Assembly (NCBI GenBank): GCA_015680685.1
Contig: MNCI01008302.1
Location: 849,225 to 913,224, forward strand
Origin: Gnetum montanum
Lineage: Eukaryota; Streptophyta; Gnetopsida; Gnetales; Gnetaceae
Length of the DNA stretch: 64,000 nt
Direction of reading: 5' to 3'
Both the position numbers and the translations under genes were made by a program. Every line of letters starts with the position of its first letter. The stretch's first letter is position 1. Below, in pieces: positions 10,904-23,610 of this stretch. The notes under the pieces are model-generated. The model was not told the origin of the DNA. It saw only the letters and a program-made list of their open reading frames with translations, and did no database searches.

Positions 10904-11632
10904 TCACCTCTGCGGTTGTTTGTGAGGCTTCATGGAGGGGTTCGTGTAAATCCTATGCTGGCATATCCTAGGATCTATTCCGATTAGTTCAGGGTATGAC
11001 CAGGCAAAGGCTGTTGACCACTTATTTATCACCTTCAGCAAACTCTCTTTTTGCTTGGGGGCAAGCTTTGCGTTGATGATTATCGATTTTTCGTTTTTAA
11101 GGGTCATGTATTCCAAATCGGTGGGCAACGATTTTAAATCTAGGAGCTCTTGTTTAAACTTCTCAGGAATCTCCAACTCCCCCCAGTTAATGTTTTCAGG
11201 GTTAAGGGCTAGAAGTCGGTCATGGACCTGCTCAAATACATCCATGCTTTCAACATAAGTACTCGTTATCCCCTCAATCAGTTCCATGCATGTCATTGAA
11301 TTGTTCTCTTGGTCAACCATTAGCCACTGGGTGTTTTCTTGTCGTGTGGCTGCTGCATATAGGCACTTTTGTATGTCGATGTCTTGTGTACACCGATTGC
11401 ATGCAGGCAATGTTAAACTCCACATTACCCATGATTTCTACATGCAATGGCACCCTGTGTCACTATATGCGATGCATGGAACTTTTTTCTTCTCAATATT
11501 TCCAAAGGTATTTTTCTTGGATATTTCTAGGGAAAGATTGTGAATTCCTAAGTGCACGTCTACTATGCTCAGCCATGCCCTTCCCATTATTATCAGGAAG
11601 TCCCCTTTGTCATTGTTTATTTGGATCACCAT
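10904..11632 (-). pseudogene. Protease-RT linker of element A
   Basis: Open pieces at 10904-11425 and 11438-11632 encode the stretch between protease and RT. It includes FLIIMGRAWLSIVDVHLG, the protease-distal motif, and ends TNPSMKPHKQPQR next to the RT start. LIGIDPRICQHRIYTNP is the usual Athila/Tat lead-in to RT. One frame break separates the two pieces. Confidence 0.8.
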
Positions 11633-11953
11633 GAAATCAACCGGGTATGACCAACCACCTACAGTGGTGACAATGTCCTCAACCTATCCCAGAGGAACAG
11701 TGATAGACTGGTCAGCCAGCTCTAAGTGAATATTGCTCTTCTTGAGTGGAGGTAGGTTCCAGGTTTTATACAATTCTTGTGAAATTAAGTTGACTTTGGA
11801 ACCTGAGTCAAGAAGAGCCTTATGTGGTTCGTTCCCAACAACTTGGAGGAAAATTAGGGGGCTTCCTGGATCAGAGAATTTCTTGGGAAGGTGGCCTACC
11901 TTAATCCAGTTGGTAACAGTATGTGTTAACATAACCATGTGCATTGGCCTCAA
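11633..11953 (-). pseudogene. Aspartic protease of element A
   Basis: The active-site loop reads ALLDSGSKVNLIS, the pepsin-type D-S-G of Ty3/gypsy proteases, about 49 residues into an 89-codon open piece (11684-11953). It follows the lead-in LPKKFSDPGSPLIFLQVVG and precedes LELADQSITVPLG. A stop lies after VPLG. The flanking gag and linker frames show it was part of one polyprotein. Confidence 0.88.
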
Positions 11954-14435
11954 TTTCTAGTTTGAAGGGGGTCCCGAAACCTTATTTGGTATGAAGGTGT
12001 TTAGATGTTCAACCGCTTATGAAGATGAGGGCTTGGTTGGATTTTTGGTCCTAAAGAAAGGTCTTTTTTGCATATGATTGTTAGAACCAACTGAGAATTG
12101 AGGATTGGGAGCCCTCATGATGTTGGGTTTTTGCGGTTGAGTGGGAATTACCCTGGGCCTTGTTGGAGCGGTTGGTGGTGGAGTTACTAGCGTAAGAGAT
12201 GTAGATGGATTTGGAGAATAGTATGGGTATGGAGCGTCTCCCGGAGGAGGAGTCCTAAAATACTCCTGAACTTGGTAGTAACGTGGTGGGGTTATGTGAC
12301 CCATAGAGTCACTTGGAGAAACCAGCTGCTGCACATAATATCCATAAGGATTAGGTTTCCGGTAAGGGTATTTTTGTGTCGGCAATGGCATCCCCCATGA
12401 CTGTGGGTATTGCCACTGCTGATGTTTTTCGATGGGTTGTGGTGGAGTTCCACTTGGATAGTACATTAATGGTTGGTGGAATTGCCTTGGGTTATCTTGA
12501 GGATAAGGTAACCTTCGGGGTGTTTTCCGTTTGTTGATTCTTGGGTTAAGTGCATACACCCCAGACTCCTGTAGATGTGAGATGATTGGACAACATCCCT
12601 TAGGATGGTCATATTGGTAGATCTCACATCCACCGTCATCATCTGTGTCTGAATTCACAACCTCATCAGAGATAGTAATTTTCCCTTTACCTTTGTTATG
12701 TGCAGGGCCTGAATCTCTCCGCTTTGTCTTACCTTTGTCACTACTTTGTTCCACCTTAGAATCTTCTACAATTTTCAAGACAGTTTCAAGTCTAGAGTCT
12801 AATGAATCCCACAATTGATCCACCTTAGCCGATACTTCTATTGTTAGTTTTTGAATCGGCAAGGTTTTTCTGTTCACCAACTCTTCGAGTGGTGACTCAT
12901 CCTCTTCATCATAAAATTTCACTCCCTTCTTTCGAAGGGAAGGATCACGGTTGTATTTCTCCACACTCTCTCTTTTTCGTAGTTCACTTTCTTCTTTGGC
13001 TACTTGTTCCAACAATCGATGAATTTCATGGAATCTAAGTTCTAATAATCTCCCTTAGGCATAAGTCCCAAGGGTTCTCCTAGTTTCATACCTTAGCCCA
13101 TCTACGATGTGGCAGAGTTGATCCCACTATGCGTAACCATGGCCCGGGCAACAATGTAACAATGCGTAGTAGTGGCCCATGGCAGCATCCAAGGGTTCAT
13201 GAGTACCTTGCTTCTATCCTTGGATCTACTTACACAAATTAGACACTCTGGAGTACGTTTGATATTTATCGTTGAATATTTCTAACATTGTACTCCACCT
13301 CCTGATGGTTTCTGGTTCTAAGGACCGATACCAGCTCTCTGCTTCCTTGATGAATGTCCTGGGAAACAACTTTAGTTTCTGCCACTCATTTTCTATGTTT
13401 TGCAAGGCACAAGCATTGTGGAATGCCTATAAATGATGTTGCGGATCAGCGTTGTATCCCCCTTCAAAGCGTGGGATATTGTTCATGTCTAAACACTTAA
13501 TCTAACTGTCCTTTTGATGCCTTGTTGGTATTCTTATAGCCTCCGTTATATCAAGCATACTTCGGGTTGCCAGTAGGGGCTCATCATGATCATCTCTTTC
13601 ATGACGTCTATGATGTCTTCGTTGTTCCCTACTTTCCCTTCATTCATGCTCTTGCCCTCTCTCATCGAGGTCTCTCATTTTTCCTACCTCTATCCTCACC
13701 ATTATGCTCATGGTGGCTACACTTAGATGTGGAAGGAGAGGGTGGATGATGTGAAGAAGGGGAAGAAGAAGGAGAACCATTGCCATAACGATGTTTCCTA
13801 CCTTCTCTTCTGTGGCTTCGGCCCCTATCGTGATGTCGATCTAAGTGCATGTCCTTGTCATGTGTCATTGTTCCCTTAGTGAACAACTGGTGTTCACAGG
13901 GATCAGAACCAGGGTTGTGTATCATGGAGTGTAGGTTCTGATACCCCACCTCCTCACTATTGTTAGAAGGGGGAACATCTTTTGATAGATAACCCATTAT
14001 GAGTGGCTCACCATCTTCGATTTCACTTAGGACGTGCGGGACCTCTTTGCCTTTCAACAGTGTATGTCGGCTCTCCTACCTTGAGTCCCTCATACATTGT
14101 GCTGTTGTGGGATGATAATCCCTTATGTCAAAATCTGCCGCAACGTATTCAGCATAGAGCTGAGTCATGCCGATCTGTGCCAAAGCATGGAGGAGCATGT
14201 TGGGGACGGCACGATCTGGAGGTAACACTATGTTACCTTGCAAGTCTCTCCAGTGCATCTGTTCATCCTGATGGAGGATAAAAGTAAAATTGGATATATA
14301 CTCATCGGGATGAGTATATACCACCCTATATTGTTGAGGAACTGGCAGATTTAGGTTATGTGTTTTTTACTGCTGACTGTTCTTTGTATGATCCCTAGGT
14401 GGTGAGTTGCTCCTGTGAGATGAAGAAGAAGACAT
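11954..14435 (-). pseudogene. gag of element A
   Basis: The start is placed at 14433-14435 (MSSSSSHRSNSPPRD), 125 bases downstream of the PBS. Matching leaders in C support this. Stops break the frame; open pieces are 14076-14324, 13662-14057 and 12017-13015. The N-terminal part reads VVYTHPDEYISNFTFILHQD. The middle is basic and Ser-rich. The capsid-like region at about 13020-13500 is the retrotransposon gag domain. The 332-codon C-terminal piece is Pro/Tyr-rich and has GCEIYQYDHPKGCCPIISH instead of a classical zinc knuckle. Confidence 0.85.
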
Positions 14436-14560
14436 TATGTCTTATCGGTGTGCTAATTAACCATTATATAATTTTTTCATTTAATTAACCCTAAGGGTTC
14501 GTTTAAGCTCCCAACGATGTGAATGATCTCTTATGTTCTACTTAGCGCACAAACACTTAG

Positions 14561-14578
14561 TCCCTGGCAACGACGCCA
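14561..14578 (-). promoter_or_regulatory. Primer binding site of element A (tRNA-Asp type)
   Basis: The minus strand reads TGGCGTCGTTGCCAGGGA, one base after the LTR end CA. It differs at two positions from the Asp-tRNA complement used by Athila-type elements. Confidence 0.85.
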
Positions 14579-14579
14579 A

Positions 14580-15378
14580 TGATGAGTGGCAAGGTACCCC
14601 TACACTCAACCATATGAATACGAGCGTAACATGCGTGATCTGGTCGAACTCCGCAGACTAAGTGCCTACATGCATCATGGAACACTTAAGGTTAATTATT
14701 CGTTGTCTTCCCAAACTTACTTGTATTTGTCACGGTGTATGGTTAAGTAAGTCTGAGGTATATGATTTTTATATCTTTTTCGATTTTATCTCCTATGCTA
14801 GTGAGGTGAAGGGTTGAAGAGACTAATTACTAACTCTAACTAACTAACTAACTAATTCTAAATTAACCTAGCGTCAGCATCCATTTCCACTTACCGTACA
14901 CACCCTGAACCAATGCAACCATGGTTACCAAACGCTAATCATTGCTGGGATCACCACGCATAACGCACGTGCTCGAAGCGGTCGTACTGAGGCACTTAAC
15001 TAGGAGAGAAGGGTTGAGAAATATTTAATAACTACTAAAGCATGTAAATAATGAATAATAAATAACAATAAATAAAATCCTAATTAGCCTATTTCATGCA
15101 TTGCAAGGTTTATCCAAGATGCTCGTCTTTATTACCGTACACAAACTTGTGTTCAGGTACAATGTTTGCTCAAATAAAGATCCGTTCACTTTAGGACTCC
15201 TACTACAGGCACATGGAAAATATTCTATCTCTAAAGTGATCAATCTACCAGAGTTTCCCTACTGTATAGCCTAGGATGAGAAACAAGGGAGAGCCGCCTC
15301 TTATTTATAGATATGACAGCGAACCGCGATATCGTGAGGGATGCGATATTGTGGCCCATGCGATATCGCATCCCATTA
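14580..15378 (-). repeat. 5' LTR of element A
   Basis: A 799-bp LTR that ends ..CATCA next to the PBS. Its outer end is mutated to TAATGGG where the 3' LTR has TGATGGG. The TATA box is at 15302-15309 on the minus strand. U3 upstream of it is only about 70 bp and holds three GATATC-type palindromes, one a perfect tgcgatatcgca (15359-15370). Confidence 0.92.
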
Positions 15379-15383
15379 ATACA
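15379..15383. repeat. Target-site duplication of element A, right copy
   Basis: ataca here matches 5751-5755 and closes element A. Confidence 0.85.
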
Positions 15384-16140
15384 TCATTAACTTCAAGTAG
15401 TTCTTTCATCATGTTGCTCCATAAGATGAAGTATTGTATTCCATTAATGATACTAGACATTTGGCAATTTCTTTATTGCAACTTATGATAAACCTCACTC
15501 TAATACCATTGTTATTATTTTGGAGATAGCATTAAATATTGAATTTAAAATTTTTTTGAATGAAGATGGATGAGAGATTTGAAAATTTTGGTTGACCCTT
15601 ACACTTCTTCATGATGAATTGCTAAAATAATGATTATTCTCCAAGATGGTCGAAGAAGTAAAACCATAGGAATTGTTTATAAACCCAATTGTGAAAGCCA
15701 AATGTGATGAGAAATGATAAGTGAGAATGTTGAAATGTTGTTGAAGATGGTTGACGTTGGATTGTTGGATGTGTGAAAATAATGGAATGTCAAAGAAGAT
15801 AATGGTAGATAAAAAGTAGTTGAAAATTTCAAAGGAAATTGACATACAATCTTTATTCTCAATTATGAAAGCATTACAACATAATATAGCCTTTTACTTA
15901 TAGAAAATAATTAGGGTTATACTAGGAGATGCTGAAAAAGCATTCCCCACTAATAATTGTAAATAAATTTTGAAAACTATTGATAAATTGGAACCATAAA
16001 CAAGTACATCCATTCATCAATTCATAAATTTTTAAAAAATAATTGTGTCTTCTTGCTCCAAGTAATGACAAGAATGATATATGATATTTGGTTCCTAAGT
16101 TACCAAATACAGTAGAAATAACTCTTGCATTACACACTAT
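15384..16140 (-). mobile_element. Right end of the copia-like element split by A: leader, PBS and LTR
   Basis: On the minus strand TGGTATTAGAG (15498-15508) is the initiator-Met primer site typical of Ty1/copia elements. One base away, the LTR ends in CA at 15510-15511. The LTR extends to the right; its outer end is not certain (about 16130). The leader continues left to the insertion point of A and resumes at 5750. No second LTR was found to the left. Confidence 0.55.
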
Positions 16141-17999
16141 TGCAACAACGCCTAAACCAGACAGGCCTAAAAATTAAATATGTATCCAAACGTAAAAACC
16201 TCATAGGTCCTAGGATGATTTCCTAAGAGCTAACAATGAGGGTATGATCTTTGCTATGACCCATGGTCAAGTTGTGATGGAAACCTAACTAAACCATATG
16301 TCATAGAATACCATGATCTAATAATAACAAGTTATGGTTGACTTTGGTTGAAACAATGACTAGACTACAAGTCATGGTCCTATTCTTTTTGGACAACCAC
16401 AAGTCATGGTAAAGTCATAGCGTAAGCCATAACCAAACTGCAAGTCATTATCTAGTTATTTTTCATCACAAGCCATGGCTCGCTTGTGGTTGAACAAAAA
16501 TTAACAAAGACATGGTGTGCAAAGCAGACATGACAAAAGAGGCAAGAATTGAAGGACTAAGTATGATGAAGTGGTGGTATGGGAAGTCTATCCATGGTGT
16601 TGACAACTTAGATGGATCATCACATAAAGTGGTTAATGATGTTAGTATAGGAATTATTGCATTTTGGTTATAAGTTTTGTATTTGGTTTTGGGTATCTAA
16701 CCCTTTTGGGATGTCATAAGTTTGTTTGACTCATTGAAGGCATCCTGATGTAAGATGTTCATGGATTATGCTTGCAACCTTCCATGGTATGACATTTTGT
16801 TATGCATTTAGGTTTGTTAGCCCTTGTCGCTTTGGTGATTATGTGGATAGAATTGATTAAGTATCATTTTCTATGATTTGTGATTTTACCTGTGTTATTT
16901 AGCAAGGTTGGAATCTTCATTTAGTAAATTTGAGCATACAAGTCCTCTCCCTTAGGTAGTTTATGAATCTACTAGGATTTGAAGGATCTTTAAGGTTAAT
17001 GCAATCTATGATTCAAGATGTTAGGAAATAGAGAATCCATAGGATTGACAATAGGCTTAAGTAGTCAACCTAAGAAAGAATAAGAGATTAGGCCCAATAA
17101 TTCTTGAAGGTAATCTATATGAATGAGAGATAAGCTCAACAATTTTTAGTGGTAGCTTTTGTCTAGCACTAAAATTATGGTAGCCTATCTTCCTAGCATT
17201 TCTATTTGATATCATGCTTGAATAGTAAGTTATGTTGATTACTAATCTAAATGCTTACGATAAGTGTATGTAAATAAGTGAATGGTGTTGTGCAACTGTG
17301 GGTCCCAAGGATGTTTCCTTCTACTTAAGATGTTTTAACCATTCTTGTATGTGTTCCATGTAGATGGTATAGTTTATGATAGGTGAAATTAGAGGAAAGA
17401 TCTTTCTAGACAAGATGAAACTCAAAGCTTTTGAAGATCTTTTATTTTGATCTTTAGTTTACTCTTTGATGTATTTCTACCAAAGGTTCTAAATGGACAT
17501 TTTGTAATTGCCATTTTCTAAAGAATTTTTGTTCAAGAATTTCATGTATGAATATTTCCAAAAAAATATTTAAACTTTTGTCATGGATTATACGGCTTTA
17601 TAGTTTAAAGTTTTTCTTTGCTTTTATGGCTTCATGCATTATGAGATCAAATGCCCTGTTAAACGATTTATGTTAAATTATTTTTATTTACATACATTTT
17701 AAAAATTATCTTTAGGGTTGTGACACTTGAATAGCAATTTAAAAGAAAAAACAAGGAAACAAAGCTTCCGTTTGCGTTTGATAGTAAAGAACTTTAACCC
17801 CTTTCATTTAAGGTTGAAAGTTTGGATCACTAAGTAGGAGTAATTGCATGAAACTCCTTATCCTTGTGTGACAGTAAACCATGGAAATTATAACAAGAAG
17901 AACAATATTCGCGAACCGTGGCCTTTAGGCATCAGCCAAAAGAGTCCAGATAAGGCAAATGATAACGCCGTGGCGGTGTAAAATGTTTTTTTTTTAAAA
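16141..17999. other. Non-coding DNA with aagtcatggt repeats
   Basis: No coding frame is visible. Between 16240 and 16500 the phrase aagtcatggt and its reverse complement recur several times (for example 16360, 16390, 16400, 16440). The rest is AT-rich unique-looking DNA that I cannot assign. Confidence 0.3.
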
Positions 18000-19327
18000 A
18001 AAGAAAACAAATATTTCGAACATATGTTTAAAAAGGAAAAGAAATAGAAATTGACATCCACTTAAGAAAACAATCATAATGGCCATTATATTTCCATCAA
18101 CCCTTTTATGCTTTGAATACGTACGTGTCCCAAAAGCATCGGCACAAGAAAGCCAGCAAACATGGACGAATGATTTTTGATAAAAAAAGATGTCCCAAAT
18201 GTGTAAGGTATGAATGATTATAATAATTATTATAATAATTACGGTATACCAAGTTTCTTTACATGATCAACACCAAGGTAGTGGAGGTAGATGCAGCGTC
18301 TTTCGGGATAAGAAGGCAGATTTTATGTTTATAAGTAATTGTTACGTAGCTTTCCGGGCCTGATTCATTACACGTGCCCACCGTTGTTTGCTTATTCGGT
18401 CATGATTTTGCCGTCAAAAAAAACAATATTCCCCAACAAAAATGATTGGAATTAATGGAATATTTCTACGTTGTTTCTACAATCTACACTGTGGACGACA
18501 TCACCATTCTCATTCCCTCCACGGATTGCTTTAAATGGAAGACTGGTCAAACTACATTCAAACTTTAATCTTTGATACATCAGTAAAAAGGTAATATACC
18601 AGCGTAATTGCCTCTCCTCCCTTACCATCATGGCTTTTTTGATCCTGGATAGTTGTTGTGTCTATCGAGAATAATCAATGATTTTTATGATAGCAACAAT
18701 TAGGAAATTTTTTATTGGCTTTTGTTAACAGTTCAAGTATTATGGTGTGACGAAGCGTTGACCTAAGGAAGGCAAGCGAACTTAAGCCGTCTACGAAACT
18801 TACCATGATGTCGAAAGGGGTTGTCATTGGCCACCGCAGACATGATTTTGGGTTTATAAACAATGGGTTTTCCTCATCATGAGTTTACCATTATTCGATC
18901 AAAATACTCTCTTTGCATCAGTATCAAAGCATAGATACAATTAGATAATAAGTTAATAACTTGAGTTCACATATAACATATGCTTAGAACCAAAGGATTG
19001 TTAGACAAATTAACTCGTGCAAAATACATGAAAAACAATAAATCTTAACTATTTGTCCACTAGTCATGTAACTTGAGTACATCTTCTATTTAATCCTATA
19101 GAGCTAACATTGGTAGATTGAATAGCTCATATAGAGATTGACTAAAGATTTATCATTTTTTTTCTAAAAATATTTGGTTTTGTAATATTCTAATAATACA
19201 TGTTCCATCTTCCAATTTCAAAGAGGTATGGTGGTGTGATTTTATTCTTATATTACTAATTAGTGCTCTCATGATATTCTATTTCATCATGTTTGCAACA
19301 TCTAATATTTTGCAAGTAAAATTAAAG
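18000..19327. other. AT-rich intergenic DNA
   Basis: No gene is seen. An AT palindrome (tataataattattataataatta) lies near 18218-18240. The single 62-codon frame at 18675-18863 lacks any motif and is not credible. Confidence 0.3.
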
Positions 19328-19710
19328 CTTTTTTGTATTTGTACCTCATTTTGCCTTTCCTAAATCTCTTTGTAATGAGCTTGGAAGCTTGTTTTGAACT
19401 TAATATTACATCAATTGAACCTTTTGTATTTGTGTCTCATTTTACCATCTCTCTTAAACTATTTGTAACAAGCTTAGAACCTTATTCTGAATTTATTGTT
19501 ACATCAATCAAAGCTTCCATTTTTATTTTTATTTATTTATTGGTATTTTTGCCTCAATTTGCCCTCTCTAAATCTCTATGTAACAAGCTTGGAGGCTTGT
19601 TCTAAATTTATTATTACATTAATTGAAGCTATTCTATTTGTGCCTTATTTTGCCATCTTTCTAATACTCTCTCTAACAAGCATGAAAGCTTGTTTTGAAT
19701 TTATTAAGTT
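19328..19710. repeat. Minisatellite, four copies of about 92 bp
   Basis: Four tandem diverged copies share tttgtatttgtg-cctcatttt, gcc(a/c)tctctctaaa, then taacaagcttgga(g/a)gcttgttctgaattta and ttacatcaattgaagc. The third copy has an AT-rich insertion that lengthens it. Short open frames across it (19333-19605, 19496-19807) simply reflect the repeat. Confidence 0.75.
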
Positions 19711-22700
19711 AAATGAAAACAATGTTAATTTATGTCTACGACCCTATGGAACAAGGCAACCTATTACAATTGAACCTAGAATGCAAGCCACAAGCTTTAA
19801 CCAATAAATCACACATCTTGATCTAATTTTATATATTCAATATACATTTCTAGAGATAGTTAATAAGCTCATCATTTAAAGATTTATGAAATGTTTTAAT
19901 AGCTAAAATTGAAATTCATGTGTGAATTTCAAAATCTTATTATTTAATTAACTCATGTTCAAATTTATAATTGATACAAAAGCAAACTCAATAATCTCTT
20001 TGAAAAAATATAAAATTATCATATGAACGAAGGTGTAAGTGTAAACCAAAGCTTAATTATCTCCATTACTCATAATTTAACTTATTATAACTAACTCACT
20101 CAAAGTAGCTAAACCAATGATTGAAAAAAGCATTCTATATTCTTGGATGATCTTGCATAAAATTTTGATTATTTATTAAATTTATGTTAAAACCCTTATC
20201 ACATTATATGTGTTATTTAAATTCGTAAGTTTGCTCATTTTTGTCTAGATCATAACTAGTTACTCTAATTAGATACATTTTTTCTTTTTTTTTTGCTTTT
20301 TAGAACATAATAATCAAACTCTTTACAAGCTTACCTTACCTTTTTATTCAATGCTCACAATATGCTTGTAAATTAATTTGAAGGCAAACTCTAAATAGTG
20401 AAATACAACACATTAAAGTTTTCCTAAAAATGTTAGAACAATACAAAACAATTTTTTCTAATAATATTAAAAATTAAATAGCATTTTAATTGATATATGT
20501 AACTTGTAAAAATTTGATGGCTACTAGATTTTGAATTCTTCAAATAAGAAAAAGAATGGAGCAATAGCCTATTTCTAAGATTAAATTATACAAGCATCCT
20601 AATCTTTAAAAAAGAAACTAAACCATTTAAAAATCAATTGAAAATATGAATGCTCTAATTTTTTAAAAAAGATATTAAACTTATAACTACATTTTCTACC
20701 AAGTAAAAAGGAAATGATCCTATGTAACTCTGAAATTTTTCAAATGAAAGTTACTAATTTTGTATATTCAAAATAATGATAAGGCAAAACCCTAAACAAC
20801 AAAATTTCCATATCATATCGATCTCCGTGAATATAATAAACTTTAGACTAGCAAATAAGATTTTCTAGAATTAGTTATCATTTTAACTAAAATTAAGAAG
20901 AAAAAAAAAGGTAATCACAATGCTATACTATGATATCATAAGATGCAATTCATTGCATAAGATGGATAATCATATAATCACAGCTTTAATCTTTTCAGTT
21001 ATAATTATATAATTGTACATGGAATGGAAAGATATAAGAAATTATGATATTAGAAAATACATTCCTATTTGAATAGTATCTGGGAAGACATTAATTCAAA
21101 GGAAAATTATTTTTCTGTTGCTATTCCTCTTAGGTTATGATGCACAATTAGTAGAAATGAATGGGATCTCATCTGAGAGTTACAAGAAGTAGCTAGCCAA
21201 AAATTCCTCATGAAGAACGAATAGACATTCTGCAATACTACATTTTCCGGTAATATCCTGCATTAGAGCACATTGGACATAGATGAGATATTACAGTTGG
21301 AAATTTGGTTAATTTATTCAAAATGTTACCAAGAACACTTAGAAAATTTCTTAACAATGTTTTCAAAACTCATAACATGTATACTTCCACTATCCAATAG
21401 CTCCAAAGGGTCTATGGTCATAATCAAATTTTATTTTCAGTTTCAGAAATAAGAGTAAAAACTTTATCATTAATAAGAACCTTTAGTATGTTAGGAAGAG
21501 GCTTGAGGAATGAAAAGCATATACTTAATTTTGTCTTAAGTTGGCAAAGCATCAATAATATTGTGAATGGGCACAACAATACAGGCGTTCAAGGGAATGT
21601 GGACTGAAGTGACATACTAGAAGGAGATGCAGAATTTGAACCAAATAACCATCTCAGTGACCGATCGCAATTTGGGGAGTTCCACAGAAAACTGAAATAG
21701 GATAACAAAAGAACAAATGGTAAAAGGAAAAACAATCTAATTACGTTTCACAGAAACAAACTCCTCTATAGAAGAGAACACCTATATCAACTAGAATGCA
21801 CATTCTCTAACTTATCTTGAAATGTCTGACACCGTCATCTGGCGTTATGACTTCATATGCCCTCTTTTATTTTGAATGTATCCTTGCTCCTCACCTTCGG
21901 TTCTTAAAGTTTGTCAGAGGTATGTCACCCCTAACAGAGAAGCAGCCCGGATACGGGTGAAGACAAACAGATCATTTTGTAATTTGCGTAAGTTACCACA
22001 TGAGAAAGACGAAAGGTTGCGTTATAGATAACACAAAATAGCAGTTGATCCATTCAAATAGCACCTCCAGCTCTCGGCGAATAAATATCCTGATGAGGGT
22101 GACAAAAATTACTTATGAGTGACCAACCTGCAAAGCAAGAATCTCTTATAATGTGGAGAACCTCATCAAAAGAGTTCTTAATTGTTTTCTACACATCCAC
22201 TTCACTTTTCATCCTATATTAATCACACCTCTCCTGCAAAATAGAAAACAACACCAGGCTCGATGTTTGTTGTTTTAACTTAAACCGAGATTTTCTCTTC
22301 TCAGAATTGCCCGGTACATTTAGCTGTACAGAAGGCTTATATCAGGTTTTTTCATTAACCTTTTTTGACCTTTAGGATTTGGAAGCAGATGATAGTCAAG
22401 CTCCTTAGCAAGCTTTCACAAACCACAATAGAAAACTGGCTGGCTACTTTATTTTTATTATTGCCTTCTTTTGGCCTTAACCATGAAAGCTAAGGTTGAA
22501 ATGGAGTCCCTCGTCTTAGAACACTTGGGGATGAGCAAAACCCTAGCACCCTTCATGCAAGAAGGCAATCTTGCAAACAAACAATGAGTCTCATGCCTGT
22601 CCTTGTACTAGTCCTGTAAAAGCCTTTAAAAGTTTAAATCTCAATTGCTAGCACACTTGCACTGATTAAACTATGGAGTTCGCCAAAAATGGTCTTCACC

Positions 22701-22830
22701 AAAGAATTATACAAATTTCACATTTCACATTATAAAAAAATCTAATTTGTGTAGAGGACATTGCTTTGTAATGCAAAACCATTGTATAACTGGAAAATTT
22801 TCAGCAAACATAATACAGGCTAGACACATG
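19711..22830. other. AT-rich non-coding DNA
   Basis: I see no gene, LTR end or repeat in this stretch. Stops are frequent in all frames. Confidence 0.3.
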
Positions 22831-22837
22831 AAAAGCT

Positions 22838-23610
22838 ACCAAAACTATTGGATACCTCGTTTCTAAGAGCAAGTGAGAGTCAGAAATCAAATCGCAAGCA
22901 AATAGAATATTGCCACAATTATGTTAGCAGCTGAGCTTTTGAAAGCCTTTTTTCTTTTTTAAATAATATCAATAATGATGTCCTCCCCGCATGGCAGCCA
23001 TAATGGAAGCACAATTATTCAAATTGATTAGCATCCAGAACTTTGGCCTAATCCACAGTACCTGCAGAAAGAAATTTCAGACAATGTAGATGACAGAAAG
23101 TACCAAAGCTATTAGATTCCTTGTTTCTAAGGGCAAGTGCGATTTGAGTAAACCATATTACATGCAGATGGAATATTGTCATGAATATGTTAGCAGTTGA
23201 GATTTCAAAAGAGTTTATATATATATATATTGAAACTCTTGTTAATCACATTCAGACCTTATGGATCTATTGGACCAGTTCAGTTTGGACAATTTTTGCA
23301 TAATGCTTGTCTATGTCAGTATGGAGTGTATTAGATCTAACCTGTAACTTAAGGATGCAAGACACATACCGTTACCAACAAGTCACAAACCTTATGGTTG
23401 ACCAGCCAATCAAATACCGACCGTAGCAAATTAAATGAACCCCAGAAAATTAATTCAAAAATAATTGTTCCACAACTTTTGTGGTTGACCATAAACTTCC
23501 ATCAAACCAGTGACATAGCAAGGAAGATAACAGAAATACCAAAGCGCTTAGATTTCGTGTTTTTTTGAGCAAGTGTGATTCGAGAAAACCACATTTTTTG
23601 TATGATGAAG
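22838..23610. repeat. Three dispersed copies of a repeat of about 110 bp
   Basis: Related blocks lie at about 22838-22950, 23095-23213 and 23528-23610. Each runs from taccaaa(a/g)c(t/g)(a/c)tt through tcgtttctaag(a/g)gcaagtg to a block ending gaatattg..atgttagcag(c/t)tgag. The third copy is cut short. A TA microsatellite follows the second copy near 23218. The block could be a decayed short element or intron-derived duplication. Confidence 0.6.

Larger units (their letters stand above)
5756..15378 (-). mobile_element. Element A: Ty3/gypsy (Athila/Tat-like) LTR retrotransposon
   Basis: This is an almost complete minus-strand element. Its LTRs are at 14580-15378 (5') and 5756-6350 (3', holding an N gap), and a 5-bp ATACA target duplication flanks it. 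The primer site at 14561-14578 is one base inside the 5' LTR and fits the 3' end of tRNA-Asp, as in Athila elements. The polypurine tract lies at 6351-6366. In coding order it carries gag, aspartic protease, reverse transcriptase, RNase H and integrase, then a non-coding post-pol region of about 1.9 kb. Stops and frameshifts break every gene. The first 193 LTR positions differ at roughly 14 sites by eye, mostly transitions, so insertion is not recent. It split an older copia-like element. Confidence 0.93.

Noticed and set aside
11286-11634. Plus-strand frames of 85 and 114 codons
   Set aside because: They are antisense to the protease-RT linker of element A, which has the recognisable residues.
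17715-17725. gggttgtgaca, possible LTR end of a chromovirus-type element
   Set aside because: Only one end motif is visible; no partner LTR, PBS, polypurine tract or target duplication was found.
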